A model generated the notes under the pieces. The model did not search any database and was not told the origin of the DNA. It saw nothing but the letters and a program-made list of their open reading frames with translations. Positions 51,959-59,656 of a stretch of 64,000 nt of DNA are shown here, in pieces. The stretch's first letter is position 1, and every line of letters begins with the position of its first letter. Position numbers and translations under genes: made by a program. Source of the DNA: Actinacidiphila acididurans (GTDB taxonomy: Bacteria; Actinomycetota; Actinomycetes; Streptomycetales; Streptomycetaceae); assembly GCF_016918855.1 (NCBI RefSeq), contig NZ_JADKYB010000001.1:124001-188000 (forward strand), read 5' to 3'.

Positions 51959-52579
51959 ATGAGCCCGAACGCCAGTGAACGACTGGGTGTCGCGCCCGCG
52001 CCGGACGGCCTCAGCGCCGTGCAGGACTTCATCAACACCGGCGCCGCCGACCTGCCTGACCTGCTCGCCGACACCGCGACGGCGGAGCAGTGGTTCAGCT
52101 CGGTGCTGGCCGGACACGCCGGGGAGGAACACGACCTGCCCGTCGTCTTCACGGAACGCGACCTCCACAAGCTGGTCGACCTGCGGTCGCGGCTGCGGCA
52201 GACCCTGCGCGACCGCCATCAGGACGACGAGCCGGCCGGCTGGATCGTCCCGACCGGCGTCGCCGTCGGCCTGCGGCAAGCATCCGACGGCACGGTCGTC
52301 GCCGTTCCCCGGGGGACCGGCTGGCGGCTCGTCGCCTCGCTGCTGCTGACCGAATCGCTGCTCGCCCAGCAGAAGAACCTCTGGCCCCGGCTCAAGGTCT
52401 GCCGCAACCCCGTGTGCAGGACGGCCTTCTACGACCGCTCCCGCAACAACATAGGTGTCTGGCACGACGTTCTCATCTGCGGCAACGCCATCAACCTGCG
52501 CACCTCGCGAGCCCGCCGCCGGGCCGCCGCCACCGCGGCCGACGACCCGCCCGCACCCTCCGCACCCGGACAGGTGTGA
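51959..52579 (+). CDS. CGNR zinc-finger protein (ABATE domain)
   Basis: 206-residue actinobacterial protein with the ABATE ligand-binding-like domain (VQDFINTGAADLPDLLADTA, DLHKLVDLRSRLRQTL) and a C-terminal CGNR zinc finger: Cys148 and Cys153 in KVCRNPVCRTAFYD, NN then a W-H pair (His169, where the family usually has Cys), and C-G-N at 174-176. This class is thought to act in stress-responsive transcription. The start has no good ribosome site; a short-leader transcript is possible. The palindrome at 51897 suggests it regulates itself and the SDR at 51008. Confidence 0.85.
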   Translation: MSPNASERLGVAPAPDGLSAVQDFINTGAADLPDLLADTATAEQWFSSVLAGHAGEEHDLPVVFTERDLHKLVDLRSRLRQTLRDRHQDDEPAGWIVPTGVAVGLRQASDGTVVAVPRGTGWRLVASLLLTESLLAQQKNLWPRLKVCRNPVCRTAFYDRSRNNIGVWHDVLICGNAINLRTSRARRRAAATAADDPPAPSAPGQV

Positions 52580-52704
52580 CCTCCCAGGGACGGGTGGTCG
52601 GCCCGGCGCAGCCTTGCTGAAGCGTTCGCCCGACCGGGCGTGGCTTCGGCTCACCGACACTCCGAACGGATGATCGGCTCCGTCGACGCGACGGGGCCTT
52701 GTGG

Positions 52705-52930
52705 TCAACGACTGGGGTTGACGGGCTTGAGGCTCACTGCAACGGGCAGTGCAGTGGCAAGCACAGCGAGCGCGGCCGCGGCAACCTGTTTGCCCACCCA
52801 TGGTGCGGCCGCAACGACGATGACGACGGTGACCAGCCAGTGTCGGTGGTCGGGAAAGATGCCCTGCGAGTTGTTGGGCGTTGTGCGTGTCAGCAACTTG
52901 ATGCCGATGGCATCCCGGGCGTCCTGTCCG
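52705..52930 (-). CDS. possible small membrane protein, 5' end unclear
   Basis: Minus-strand frame reading IGIKLLTRTTPNNSQGIFPD, HRHWLVTVVIVVAAAPWVGK and QVAAAALAVLATALPVAVSL to a stop at 52705: two hydrophobic stretches and a short tail, protein-like in composition. No start codon with a ribosome site is found before it meets the divergent DUF5662 gene, so it may be a fragment or a wrong call. Confidence 0.3.
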
Positions 52931-52962
52931 ATGGGCTGAGGAGGCCCGCATGAGGGGGGTAC

Positions 52963-53439
52963 ATGACCATGTCGTACGACTCCACGCCGGACACTCTTCG
53001 GCATAGCCTGCGCGTCGCGGAGCTGATGGGTGAGCTGATCAAGGAGTTGCTTGACCGGTCGGTCCGACACGACCTGAGCAAGACCCGCGAGCCGGAGCGG
53101 GCCGTCTACGACGAGGTCGTGCCGCACCTGCGCGCCACGCCCTACGGCAGCGCGGAGTATCGGGCTCTGGTGGACGCGATGGGCGAGGGGCTGCGACACC
53201 ATTACGCGCACAACCGTCACCACCCAGAGCACTTTGCCGACGGGATCAACGGCATGACTCTGGTCGACCTGCTTGAGATGCTGGCGGACTGGAAGGCCGC
53301 CACCGAGCGCACCTCACATGGTGACCTCGCGGACAGCATGGCGATCAACCGCGAACGGTTTGGTATCGCGCCACAGCTGATGGACATCCTGGCGAACACC
53401 GCTCGCCACTTCGGGTGGCTGGCCGCGGAGCGAGACTGA
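52963..53439 (+). CDS. DUF5662 family protein (phage-type)
   Basis: 158 residues with the DUF5662 layout: DTLRHSLRVAELMGELIKEL, RHDLSKTREPERAVYDEVVP, ALVDAMGEGLRHHYAHNRHH, PEHFADGINGMTLVDLLEML and ADWKAATER. The conserved His/Asp residues recall HD-type metal-binding proteins. Members are frequent in phages and mobile DNA; function unknown. GAGGGGGGTAC precedes the ATG, a strong ribosome site. Confidence 0.85.
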   Translation: MTMSYDSTPDTLRHSLRVAELMGELIKELLDRSVRHDLSKTREPERAVYDEVVPHLRATPYGSAEYRALVDAMGEGLRHHYAHNRHHPEHFADGINGMTLVDLLEMLADWKAATERTSHGDLADSMAINRERFGIAPQLMDILANTARHFGWLAAERD

Positions 53440-53853
53440 GCGGGGTGTCGGCGGCGACCAGGTCCGACAGGTCCTCGCGTCGGCAGACCTGGTCGACCTG
53501 TCCCGGGTGGTGCAGCGTCCTTTCCGTGCAGGCTCAGGTCGGCCGGCAGGCCGACCTCGACGAACCGCCGGCCTGCGAAGGCCGTCACGGTTGCCTTCTC
53601 GGGGCTGCGGCGCACGATCCGCAAGCGGATTGCAGGTGCCGCCCAGAACCCACTCCTGCGAGAAGCAGTCCAGCAACTGACCGTCGACCCCGACAGCGAC
53701 TTCGGTGCCGTACTCCAGCCCGACCCTGGCCTGGCCGACCGCATCGCAGAACTCGCCAGCGCCCTGCTGCCCGCCCAGGTGCAGCGCGAGACCCTGATGA
53801 ATCCACCGGCTCCCAGGGAACCGGCGGCCCGTCCTGGCCCGGTGAGCCGCGGG
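53440..53853. other. scrambled region with two possible gene scraps
   Basis: One piece on the plus strand (about 53640-53800) reads NPLLREAVQQLTVDPDSDFG, then PDPGLADRIAELASALLPAQ; a second on the minus strand (about 53545-53600) reads ATVTAFAGRRFVEVGLPADL. Neither has a start or a recognisable family. They directly precede the truncated SDR and are probably junction debris. Confidence 0.35.
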
Positions 53854-54644
53854 CGTCAGATCCGGAGGGCCGTAACGCCGCCCGTGCGGAGAGCCTGCGG
53901 GCGGAGGCCTCCGGCTACGACCTGCACGTCCTGGAACTCGATGTGCAGTCCCAGGAATCCGCGAACGCTGCGGTGCGGGTCGTCATCAACGAGACGGGCG
54001 GCCTCGATGCGGTCGTGCACAACGCGGCCCACCTGCTCATCGGCTATACCGAGGCGTTTACCGCTGAGGACATCGCGCACCTTTTCGACGTCAACGTAAT
54101 CGGTGCGCATCGCGTCAACCGTGCAGCGCTCCCGCACCTGCGCGAGTGCCGGGCCGGCACGTTGGTCTACGTCGGCAGCACGGCCAGCGTCATCGTGCCG
54201 CCGTTCCTGGGGCCTTACGTGGCCTCCAGGTCCGCATTCGACGCCCTCGCGCAGGTCATCTCCTACGAGGCGAACCACTTCGGTATCGAGACCGTGATTG
54301 TGATGCCCGGGCCCTTCACCCAGGGCACCGAGCACTTCCCGAACTCCGGCCGGGCAAGCGACGACGCGGTGACCGCGCAGTACGCCGAACTGGACAGCTA
54401 CGTGGCCCGGAACGAGGAAGCCACCAACGGCCTGTTCGACCCGAACACCGACGCGGACCCGACCGCAGTCGCGGACGAGATCGCCCGCATCCTCGCCCCG
54501 CCGGCCGGCGCGAAGCCGGCGCGCAGCGTGGTCGACTTCTCCCACGGCGGGGTCGAGAAGGTCAACGACCTGGCTCTGGCCGCTCAGCGCGACTACGTGC
54601 GGCGCATGGGGTTCGGCGACCTCCTGGGCAGCGACGCCCGCTGA
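53854..54644 (+). pseudogene. SDR gene lacking its nucleotide-binding N-terminus
   Basis: About 260 codons of an SDR: GRNAARAESLRAEASGYDLH (the region after the first beta-alpha unit), VLELDVQSQESANAAV, HNAAH in place of NNAG, VYVGSTASVI, and YVASRSAFDA, where the catalytic Y-x-x-x-K is Y-V-A-S-R (Lys replaced by Arg). The first ~40 residues with TGxxxGxG are missing and the frame runs back into unrelated sequence without a proper start. Without the cofactor loop it should be inactive. The C-terminus is intact (DYVRRMGFGDLLGSDAR). Confidence 0.72.
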
Positions 54645-54677
54645 CCGTACGCCCAGCCACGGCCGGGGCTGGGCGTA

Positions 54678-55112
54678 TCAGGTATTGCGGCGCAGGACCA
54701 CAGCGAGGGCGTTGCGCAGATCGTTCTGCGCGTCGACGGAGAGCCCGCCGAGGAGGTCGGCTTCCATCTGCCGGATGTCCCGGCGGGCGGCCAGAACCAG
54801 CTCACGACCCTCGTCGGTCAGTCGCACCGTGCGCCGGCGGCGATCCGACCCGTCGACCTCGCGGGCGATCAGATGACGGTCGCCGAGGGTGTCGAGGTGG
54901 CCGATCAGGCGGGTGGGGTCGCGGCGGCTACGACGAGCGAGCTCCTTCTGCGTCAGCCCGGACTCGCCCCACAGGCGGCTCAGGATCACGTACTCCCACA
55001 TGGTGACGCCGTGGGCCGCCAGGATCGGCGCCTCGCGCTCGACGACGACACTCAGCAGCTGGCTGAGCAGCGCGCCGAGTTCCTCGCCGACCTCGTCATC
55101 TCTTGCAATCAT
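54678..55112 (-). CDS. MarR-family regulator
   Basis: 144 residues. Winged helix: MWEYVILSRLWGESGLTQKE, LARRSRRDPTRLIGHLDTLG, then wing DRHLIAREVDGSDRRRRTVR and the L-T-D-E-G-R motif, with helical dimer regions at both ends. GAGGG lies 7-8 bp before the ATG at 55112. Only 26 bp separate its start from the divergent VOC gene, and a perfect palindrome fills half of that gap. It should repress both genes. Confidence 0.92.
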   Translation of the reverse strand: MIARDDEVGEELGALLSQLLSVVVEREAPILAAHGVTMWEYVILSRLWGESGLTQKELARRSRRDPTRLIGHLDTLGDRHLIAREVDGSDRRRRTVRLTDEGRELVLAARRDIRQMEADLLGGLSVDAQNDLRNALAVVLRRNT

Positions 55113-55124
55113 TAATATACCCTC

Positions 55125-55137
55125 GTAGATTATCTAC
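55125..55137. promoter_or_regulatory. MarR operator palindrome
   Basis: GTAGAT-T-ATCTAC is a perfect inverted repeat in the 26-bp region between the MarR and VOC start codons, one base from the VOC ATG. The size and AT content are typical of MarR sites. Confidence 0.7.
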
Positions 55138-55138
55138 C

Positions 55139-55621
55139 ATGACCAACGAATCGGCAGCCGAACCCACTTCCGACTTCATCGAACACCACACCACGCCCAG
55201 CCAGGCACGTTTCGGGATGGTCGTGCTCTACGTCCGCGATCTTCAGCGCTCGATCGAGTTCTATCGCCTCCTTGGGCTCGACGTGTCCGACCCCGATTCT
55301 GAGCGCCCGGTCGCGGCCTACAAAGAGGGCGACGCCACGAGGATGATCATCACCACCGATCCCATCGCGCAGCGCTTCGACTCCGGCTGGGCCCGCCCCG
55401 GGCGAGGCGGCTACCAGCAGGTCGTCGAGTTCTTCGTCGACGACGATGCCGCCGTCGACGCCGCGTGGGAGCGACTGACCTCCGCAGGCCACAAGGGCAC
55501 CACGGCCCCCGGGCACCCCATCGGGCCCTACGCGACGATGGTCGAGGACCCGGACGGCAACGTGGTGCTGATCACCAACGAACCGACCGCGGACGCGGAT
55601 ACGACCGTGCCTGCCGTGTAG
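55139..55621 (+). CDS. VOC-family (glyoxalase/bleomycin-resistance fold) protein
   Basis: 160 residues with two beta-alpha-beta-beta-beta units: ARFGMVVLYVRDLQRSIEFY followed by RLLGLDV, and QQVVEFFVDDDAAVDAAWER followed by YATMVEDPDGNVVLITNEP. Metal-ligand positions are partly present (Glu in VEFF, final acidic region). No ribosome site is visible before the ATG; with the MarR operator so close, the mRNA may be leaderless. Cytoplasmic dioxygenase, lyase or binding protein; MarR pairing suggests detoxification. Confidence 0.88.
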   Translation: MTNESAAEPTSDFIEHHTTPSQARFGMVVLYVRDLQRSIEFYRLLGLDVSDPDSERPVAAYKEGDATRMIITTDPIAQRFDSGWARPGRGGYQQVVEFFVDDDAAVDAAWERLTSAGHKGTTAPGHPIGPYATMVEDPDGNVVLITNEPTADADTTVPAV

Positions 55622-55722
55622 AGCATCCCGGCATCATGACCCTCTCGCTCTTCTGCGCGAGGGCCGCATGGTTCCGTCCGGGTGCGGAGGAAACCCCGCG
55701 GCGGGGCGGCTCTTCGCCGCGG

Positions 55723-56499
55723 CTAACGGCCGTCGTTGCGCCGGGCCTGGCGGAGGCTGTCTTCGAGGGCCTGCATCAGATCGATGACGGGCTCCGGCTC
55801 CGGTGGCTCCGTCCACTGCTGGCCCTCGATTTTCGCGGTGACGACCTGGTCGAGGGCTTGCCCGTACTGGTCGTGCAGGGCGGTGATGTCGACGCCGGCC
55901 AACTGCTCGATCAGGGTCTCGGCGAGGGCGAGTTCCTGTTCGGTGAGGGGTGCGGGGGAGGTGATGTCGCCGGGGTCGCGGATCTCCTGGGGCCAGTGGA
56001 GGGCGTGGACGGTCAGGATGCCGTTGTGGGGGCGCAGGGCGGCCAGTCGTTCGCGGGTGCGGACGGCGAATTTGGCGATGCCGAGGCGTCCGGTGCGGGC
56101 GAGAGCTTCGACGAGCAGGGCGTAGGGGCGTTGGGCGGCGGGTCCGTCGGGGGTGGCGTAGTAGGCGCGGTCGTACAGCAGGGGGTCGACGTCGTCCTGG
56201 CCGACGAAGCCCACGATGTCGATGGTCTTGCGGGTGGCCAGCGGCAGGTGGTCCAGGTCCTCATCCCTCAGCAGGATCATCCGTCCGTCCGGTGCCCGCC
56301 AGTCGCGTTCGATCTCGGCTTCGGGGACTTCGCGGGCTTCGGCCTCGCACACCCCGCGGCGCCGGATCCGGGCCCCGTCGGCGGCGTGGACCTGGTGCGG
56401 CTGCGGGCGCGGGTCGTGCGTCGCGGCGTGCAGGCGTACCCGCACGCTGACCAGGGAGCAGGTGACGTGACCTGACCACAGCGCGCGCAGGTTTCCCAC
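55723..56499 (-). CDS. Ku-like DNA end-binding protein (NHEJ)
   Basis: 258 residues with the bacterial Ku core. N-terminal NLRALWSGHVTCSLVSVRVR, GARIRRRGVCEAEAREVPEA, IERDWRAPDGRMILLRDEDL, TIDIVGFVGQDDVDPLLYDR, RPYALLVEALARTGRLGIAK and VHALHWPQEIRDP follow the family step by step. Start is GTG at 56499, giving the expected first strand; it is slightly shorter than common Ku (270-320), lacking a long basic tail. Ku recruits LigD to double-strand breaks. No ligD is in the window. Streptomyces often carry several ku genes, some on chromosome arms. Confidence 0.88.
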   Translation of the reverse strand: MGNLRALWSGHVTCSLVSVRVRLHAATHDPRPQPHQVHAADGARIRRRGVCEAEAREVPEAEIERDWRAPDGRMILLRDEDLDHLPLATRKTIDIVGFVGQDDVDPLLYDRAYYATPDGPAAQRPYALLVEALARTGRLGIAKFAVRTRERLAALRPHNGILTVHALHWPQEIRDPGDITSPAPLTEQELALAETLIEQLAGVDITALHDQYGQALDQVVTAKIEGQQWTEPPEPEPVIDLMQALEDSLRQARRNDGR

Positions 56500-56519
56500 C
56501 CTGCGCCCGGGGCGGCGCG

Positions 56520-57041
56520 CCCGCGCGGCGACCGCTCCACTAGGCGACGGCGCCCAGCGTCCGGGCGGCAGAGGTCGCAGGGAGTGGAGTCGTCGCGCTT
56601 GAGGACGGCGCGGGCCTGGTCGGTGGTGGCGGGGCGGGTCCGGTCGCGGGAGGCGCCGCATCCGCCGCGGTGGACGATGCGGGCGGGCCTGGTGTCGACG
56701 CCGTAGTACACGGGCTCCTCGACGACCCGGGCCGGGGTGGCGCCGTGCCGCTCGGTCGGAACGGTGTCGTACGGCTGGCCCTGGATCGGCTCGCACCGTC
56801 CGGCCGGCTCACCGACGAACCCGCATCCGCGGAAGTCCGCGGGTGCGGGTTCGTCGGTGAGGCGGCCGAAGGTTTCGGTGGCGGCTGGGAGGTGGATCCG
56901 CAGGTCGTACCGTCAGGTGCCGTCGGCTTCCTTCCGCCGGCGCTTGACCACGGCGAACAGGGCCTGGCCGTCGTGGAGCCGGACCCGCACCAGCGGGCTG
57001 TCGGCCAGCGGCAGCCCGTCGCCCTTCGCGCCCTCGCTCAC
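56520..57041 (-). pseudogene. DUF6233-like gene interrupted by an in-frame TGA
   Basis: GTG at 57041 starts VSEGAKGDGLPLADSPLVRV, RLHDGQALFAVVKRRRKEAD, GT, then TGA at 56915-56913. The same frame continues without a break as RYDLRIHLPAATETFGRLTD, then CEPIQGQPYDTVPTERHGAT, PARVVEEPVYYGVDTRPARI and TTDQARAVLKRDDSTPCDLC. The position of the stop is where a Trp is expected (D-G-T-W-R-Y-D-L), so TGG to TGA is the simplest cause. It resembles the DUF6233-type proteins of Streptomyces with C-terminal cysteines. The end is uncertain because the frame runs into ku; the stop nearest is at 56277. Confidence 0.65.
56801..56868. repeat. very long hairpin inside the DUF6233-like pseudogene
   Basis: Arms 56808-56832 and 56837-56861 are complementary over 25 bp with one mismatch and a 4-base loop (AAGT). 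After one further mismatch a 6-bp extension continues the stem on each side. It starts CTCACCGACGAACCCGCA and ends with the mirror image. It lies within coding sequence, so it is not an ordinary terminator. Confidence 0.8.
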
Positions 57042-57286
57042 CTCCCAAGCCCAATTCGCTTTTCTGTTCGATTCCACGGTGGAACGTGAGCGGGGAACGG
57101 GCCGCCATCTGCACTGCCTCGGGAAATGCCACCAGAAGCCGGCGTTGCTCCGGCCGGACCGGCGCCACTGCCGGCTCGTCGCCGTGCCGGCCCGTAGGGC
57201 GGGGATCTCGGTGGGCGATCGCGGTCGGGAGGGGTGAGGATGGGAAATGAACGGGTCCGACCACGTTGTGGGAAGGATGAGATGCG

Positions 57287-57973
57287 ATGACATCTCCTTC
57301 CGATTCTGCTCCCGGCGCCGGCCCCCAGCGCCCGCACGGCACCGAGCCGCGGCAGGGCTCGGTCACCGACGGTCTGGCTGTCCTGGCAAACCGTGGTTGG
57401 CAGATACTTTTGACCGCGGGCCTGGCGGCGATCGCCCTGGGGATCGTGGCTCTTGCCTGGCCCGGTCCGACACTGCGGGTGGTCGGTGTGCTTTTCGGCG
57501 TCTACCTCCTGGTCGCCGGGGTTTTCCAGTTGGCTGCCGCGTTCGGCGCGCACGTCCCCGGCCATCTGCGGGCGCTGCATTTCCTCACCGGGGCACTGTC
57601 CGTCCTGCTCGGGCTGATCTGCTTCCGGGGCACCTTGGAGTCGACCTTGCTGCTGGCCTTGTGGATCGGCTTCGGGTGGCTGCTGGGCGGTGTCATGACG
57701 ACAGCCACGGCGGCCTCCGCCCCGCAGACGCCTGCGCGCGGCTGGACGCTGTTCTACGGGATCATCGGCACTGTGGCGGGCATCGCGCTGATCGTCGCGC
57801 CTTTCGCCTCGATCACCGCGCTCACCTTGACGGTGGGCGTCATGGCGGTGGTCCTGGGAGTGATCGGGGTCTTCCACGCGGTCAGGATGCGGGCCGACAT
57901 CGGCCGCCTCGCGCCGGGCACCGCAGGTGGGCGTCGCCCGCTGTTCCGTTCCCAGCCGCATCCCCAGCACTGA
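57287..57973 (+). CDS. HdeD-family membrane protein
   Basis: 228 residues with six hydrophobic segments: about 37-57 (WQILLTAGLAAIALGIVALA), 63-85, 93-112, 118-138, 150-170 and 176-196, a charged N-terminus and a basic tail. This is the DUF308/HdeD pattern with an internal two-fold repeat of three helices. HdeD-like proteins are linked to acid stress in enterobacteria; in actinobacteria the role is open. GGAAGG lies about 10 bp before the ATG. 145 bp upstream of the kinase-like gene. Confidence 0.88.
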   Translation: MTSPSDSAPGAGPQRPHGTEPRQGSVTDGLAVLANRGWQILLTAGLAAIALGIVALAWPGPTLRVVGVLFGVYLLVAGVFQLAAAFGAHVPGHLRALHFLTGALSVLLGLICFRGTLESTLLLALWIGFGWLLGGVMTTATAASAPQTPARGWTLFYGIIGTVAGIALIVAPFASITALTLTVGVMAVVLGVIGVFHAVRMRADIGRLAPGTAGGRRPLFRSQPHPQH

Positions 57974-58118
57974 CCCGGTGTACGCCTGCCCGCGTCCGGC
58001 GGGTGGGGCAGGAACGGTGGCCGCCGGCCGTGGGCGCTGCGAACACGGTTCCTGCGGCCCGGCCTCCCAAGCTCATGACCCGGCCGGTGACCGATCAGCG
58101 GCGAAAGGGGATACGGCG

Positions 58119-59045
58119 ATGTCCGGCACGTCGGTGTGCGGTGGGGCGGTGATCGTGACGAACCCGCGCTCGGGCGGCGGCAAGTGCGCTCGTTACGGCG
58201 TGGTCCAGCGGGCCGAGGGCATGGGAGCGCAGGTCTGGATGACCAGTGCGGGGCAGGACGCGGCATCCCTGGCCAGGGACGCCGTCCGTGCGGGAGCACG
58301 GGTACTGGGGGTCGCGGGCGGCGACGGCACCGTGTCAGCCGTTGCCGCGGTGGCCGCCGGCACGGACCGCCCGCTGGTGGTGGTACCGGCGGGCACCAGA
58401 AACCACTTCGCCCGGGACCTGGGCCTGGATGTCCGCGATCCGGGCCTGGCGCTGGGCGCCCTTGCCGACGGCGAGCCGGTCCGGGTGGACCTGGGGACGG
58501 TCGGCCCACGGATCTTCGTGAACAACGTGTCCTTCGGCATGTACGCCGACGCCCTGCTGGAACCCGGCTACCGGGAGGACAAACAGCGCGCTTTCGCCGC
58601 GGTCGGCCCCGCCTACCTCAAGGGCGAGCAATGGGTGAAGGCCCGTGTGGACACGCCGCGGGGGACCGTCGAAAGTCCTCAGGTGGTGCTGGTCTCCAAC
58701 AACCCCTACCATCTCGCCACACCCCGCCGGCTCGGGTACCGCCTCTCGCTGGCCACAGGAACGCTCGGCGGCATCGTCCTCAAGCGTCCCGCACACCCGC
58801 CTCCGGACCTCCTGCGTCACCTGCGCGACCAACTGTGGCGCCATGAGCACGGTCCCTTCCCGGCCGATCAAGGAGCCCTCGTCTGGTCCGCCGCCGACAT
58901 CACGCTGCACGGCGACATGGAGCAGCTGGACGCAGGCATCGACGGCGAGGCCGTACGACTCCCTCTTCCCGTCGAATGCAGCATCCGACCCGGTGCTTTG
59001 CGTGTCCTGCTGCCGAAGGGCCGGCCAGGCCACTGCCAGCAGTAG
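58119..59045 (+). CDS. diacylglycerol kinase catalytic-domain protein (lipid kinase-like)
   Basis: 308 residues of the DAGK/YegS/BmrU family: VIVTNPRSGGGK near the N-terminus, AGGDGTVSAV (66-75) for nucleotide binding, VVPAGTRNHFARDLGL (P-x-G-T-x-N-x-x-A-R), NNVSFGMYADAL and the late D-G-E motif (AGIDGEAVRL). It should phosphorylate a lipid or sphingoid-type acceptor at the membrane face. AAAGGGG precedes the ATG. May form a unit with the HdeD-like gene. Confidence 0.9.
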   Translation: MSGTSVCGGAVIVTNPRSGGGKCARYGVVQRAEGMGAQVWMTSAGQDAASLARDAVRAGARVLGVAGGDGTVSAVAAVAAGTDRPLVVVPAGTRNHFARDLGLDVRDPGLALGALADGEPVRVDLGTVGPRIFVNNVSFGMYADALLEPGYREDKQRAFAAVGPAYLKGEQWVKARVDTPRGTVESPQVVLVSNNPYHLATPRRLGYRLSLATGTLGGIVLKRPAHPPPDLLRHLRDQLWRHEHGPFPADQGALVWSAADITLHGDMEQLDAGIDGEAVRLPLPVECSIRPGALRVLLPKGRPGHCQQ

Positions 59046-59085
59046 AGGACTCGAGCACCGGCCACCAGGCCCACCATCGGATGCG

Positions 59086-59532
59086 GTGTCCCAGGGCAAG
59101 GCGGCCGGGGTGCATTTGTTTATGGTGGAGGTCGACCGGTACACCGAGTCCGCGCATGTCCTGGCGGACAAGGTCGGCGCGTACGCCGATTACTACGCGC
59201 GGTGTGTCCACGATCCGGCCCTGCCGAGCAGCTTGGTCCCGCGCAGGACGACCGCCGGCGGGCCGGGCACGGTGGCGCACTGGCAGACGCTCTACCCGCG
59301 TACCGGTCTGCCCGGGTGGCCGCCGCTGGCGATAGTGCTCACCGGGGCCGGCACGGCCGCGCTGGACAACCGGATCCGCACGGTGGCCGGGCTGTCCCGG
59401 GAGCACTGGGCACCCGAGCGCCGGGCCCACCTCCACTACCGCGCCGACCCGGACGGTCCCAGCGCGATGGCTGCCTGCACGTACGCGGACCTGCGCACCA
59501 CATGGGTCTGGGCGCGCACCATCCGGGCGTAG
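59086..59532 (+). pseudogene. replication-relaxation-like protein, 5'-truncated
   Basis: Frame from GTG 59086 reads HLFMVEVDRYTESAHVLADK, VGAYADYYARCVHDPALPSS and AIVLTGAGTAALDNRIRTVA, resembling the C-terminal nuclease-like half of replication-relaxation proteins on actinobacterial plasmids and ICEs (V-E-x-D-R motif). The N-terminal helix-turn-helix part is missing. The last ~30 codons overlap a better match on the other strand (DppC-like), so the true end is probably near 59450. Confidence 0.5.
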
Positions 59533-59640
59533 CAGGGGATCGTCGCCACCCCGACCGCGACGAGCGCGTCCACCGTGCCGGCTCCCAGCAGCGCCACCAC
59601 CAGGGCGAGCAGGGGTTCGGGATCGGGAAACGGCGGGGGA
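59457..59640 (-). pseudogene. fragment of a DppC-type ABC permease
   Basis: Minus strand reads PEPLLALVVALLGAGTVDAL, VAVGVATIPCYARMVRAQTH and VVRRSAYVQAAIALG before losing the frame. This is the cytoplasmic coupling region of dipeptide/nickel permeases (I-P-x-Y-A-R-L-V-R-x-x-T-L-x-x-R). Only ~60 of ~290 residues exist. It lies directly before the LysR stop side and overlaps the end of the plus-strand frame above. Confidence 0.55.
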
Positions 59641-59656
59641 GGAGGAGACCCCCTGG

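Noticed and set aside
53415..53853. N-terminal 146 residues of the frame leading into the SDR at 53854
   Set aside because: Arg/Ala/Pro-rich shadow sequence without a TGxxxGxG motif; it cannot be the missing SDR N-terminus.
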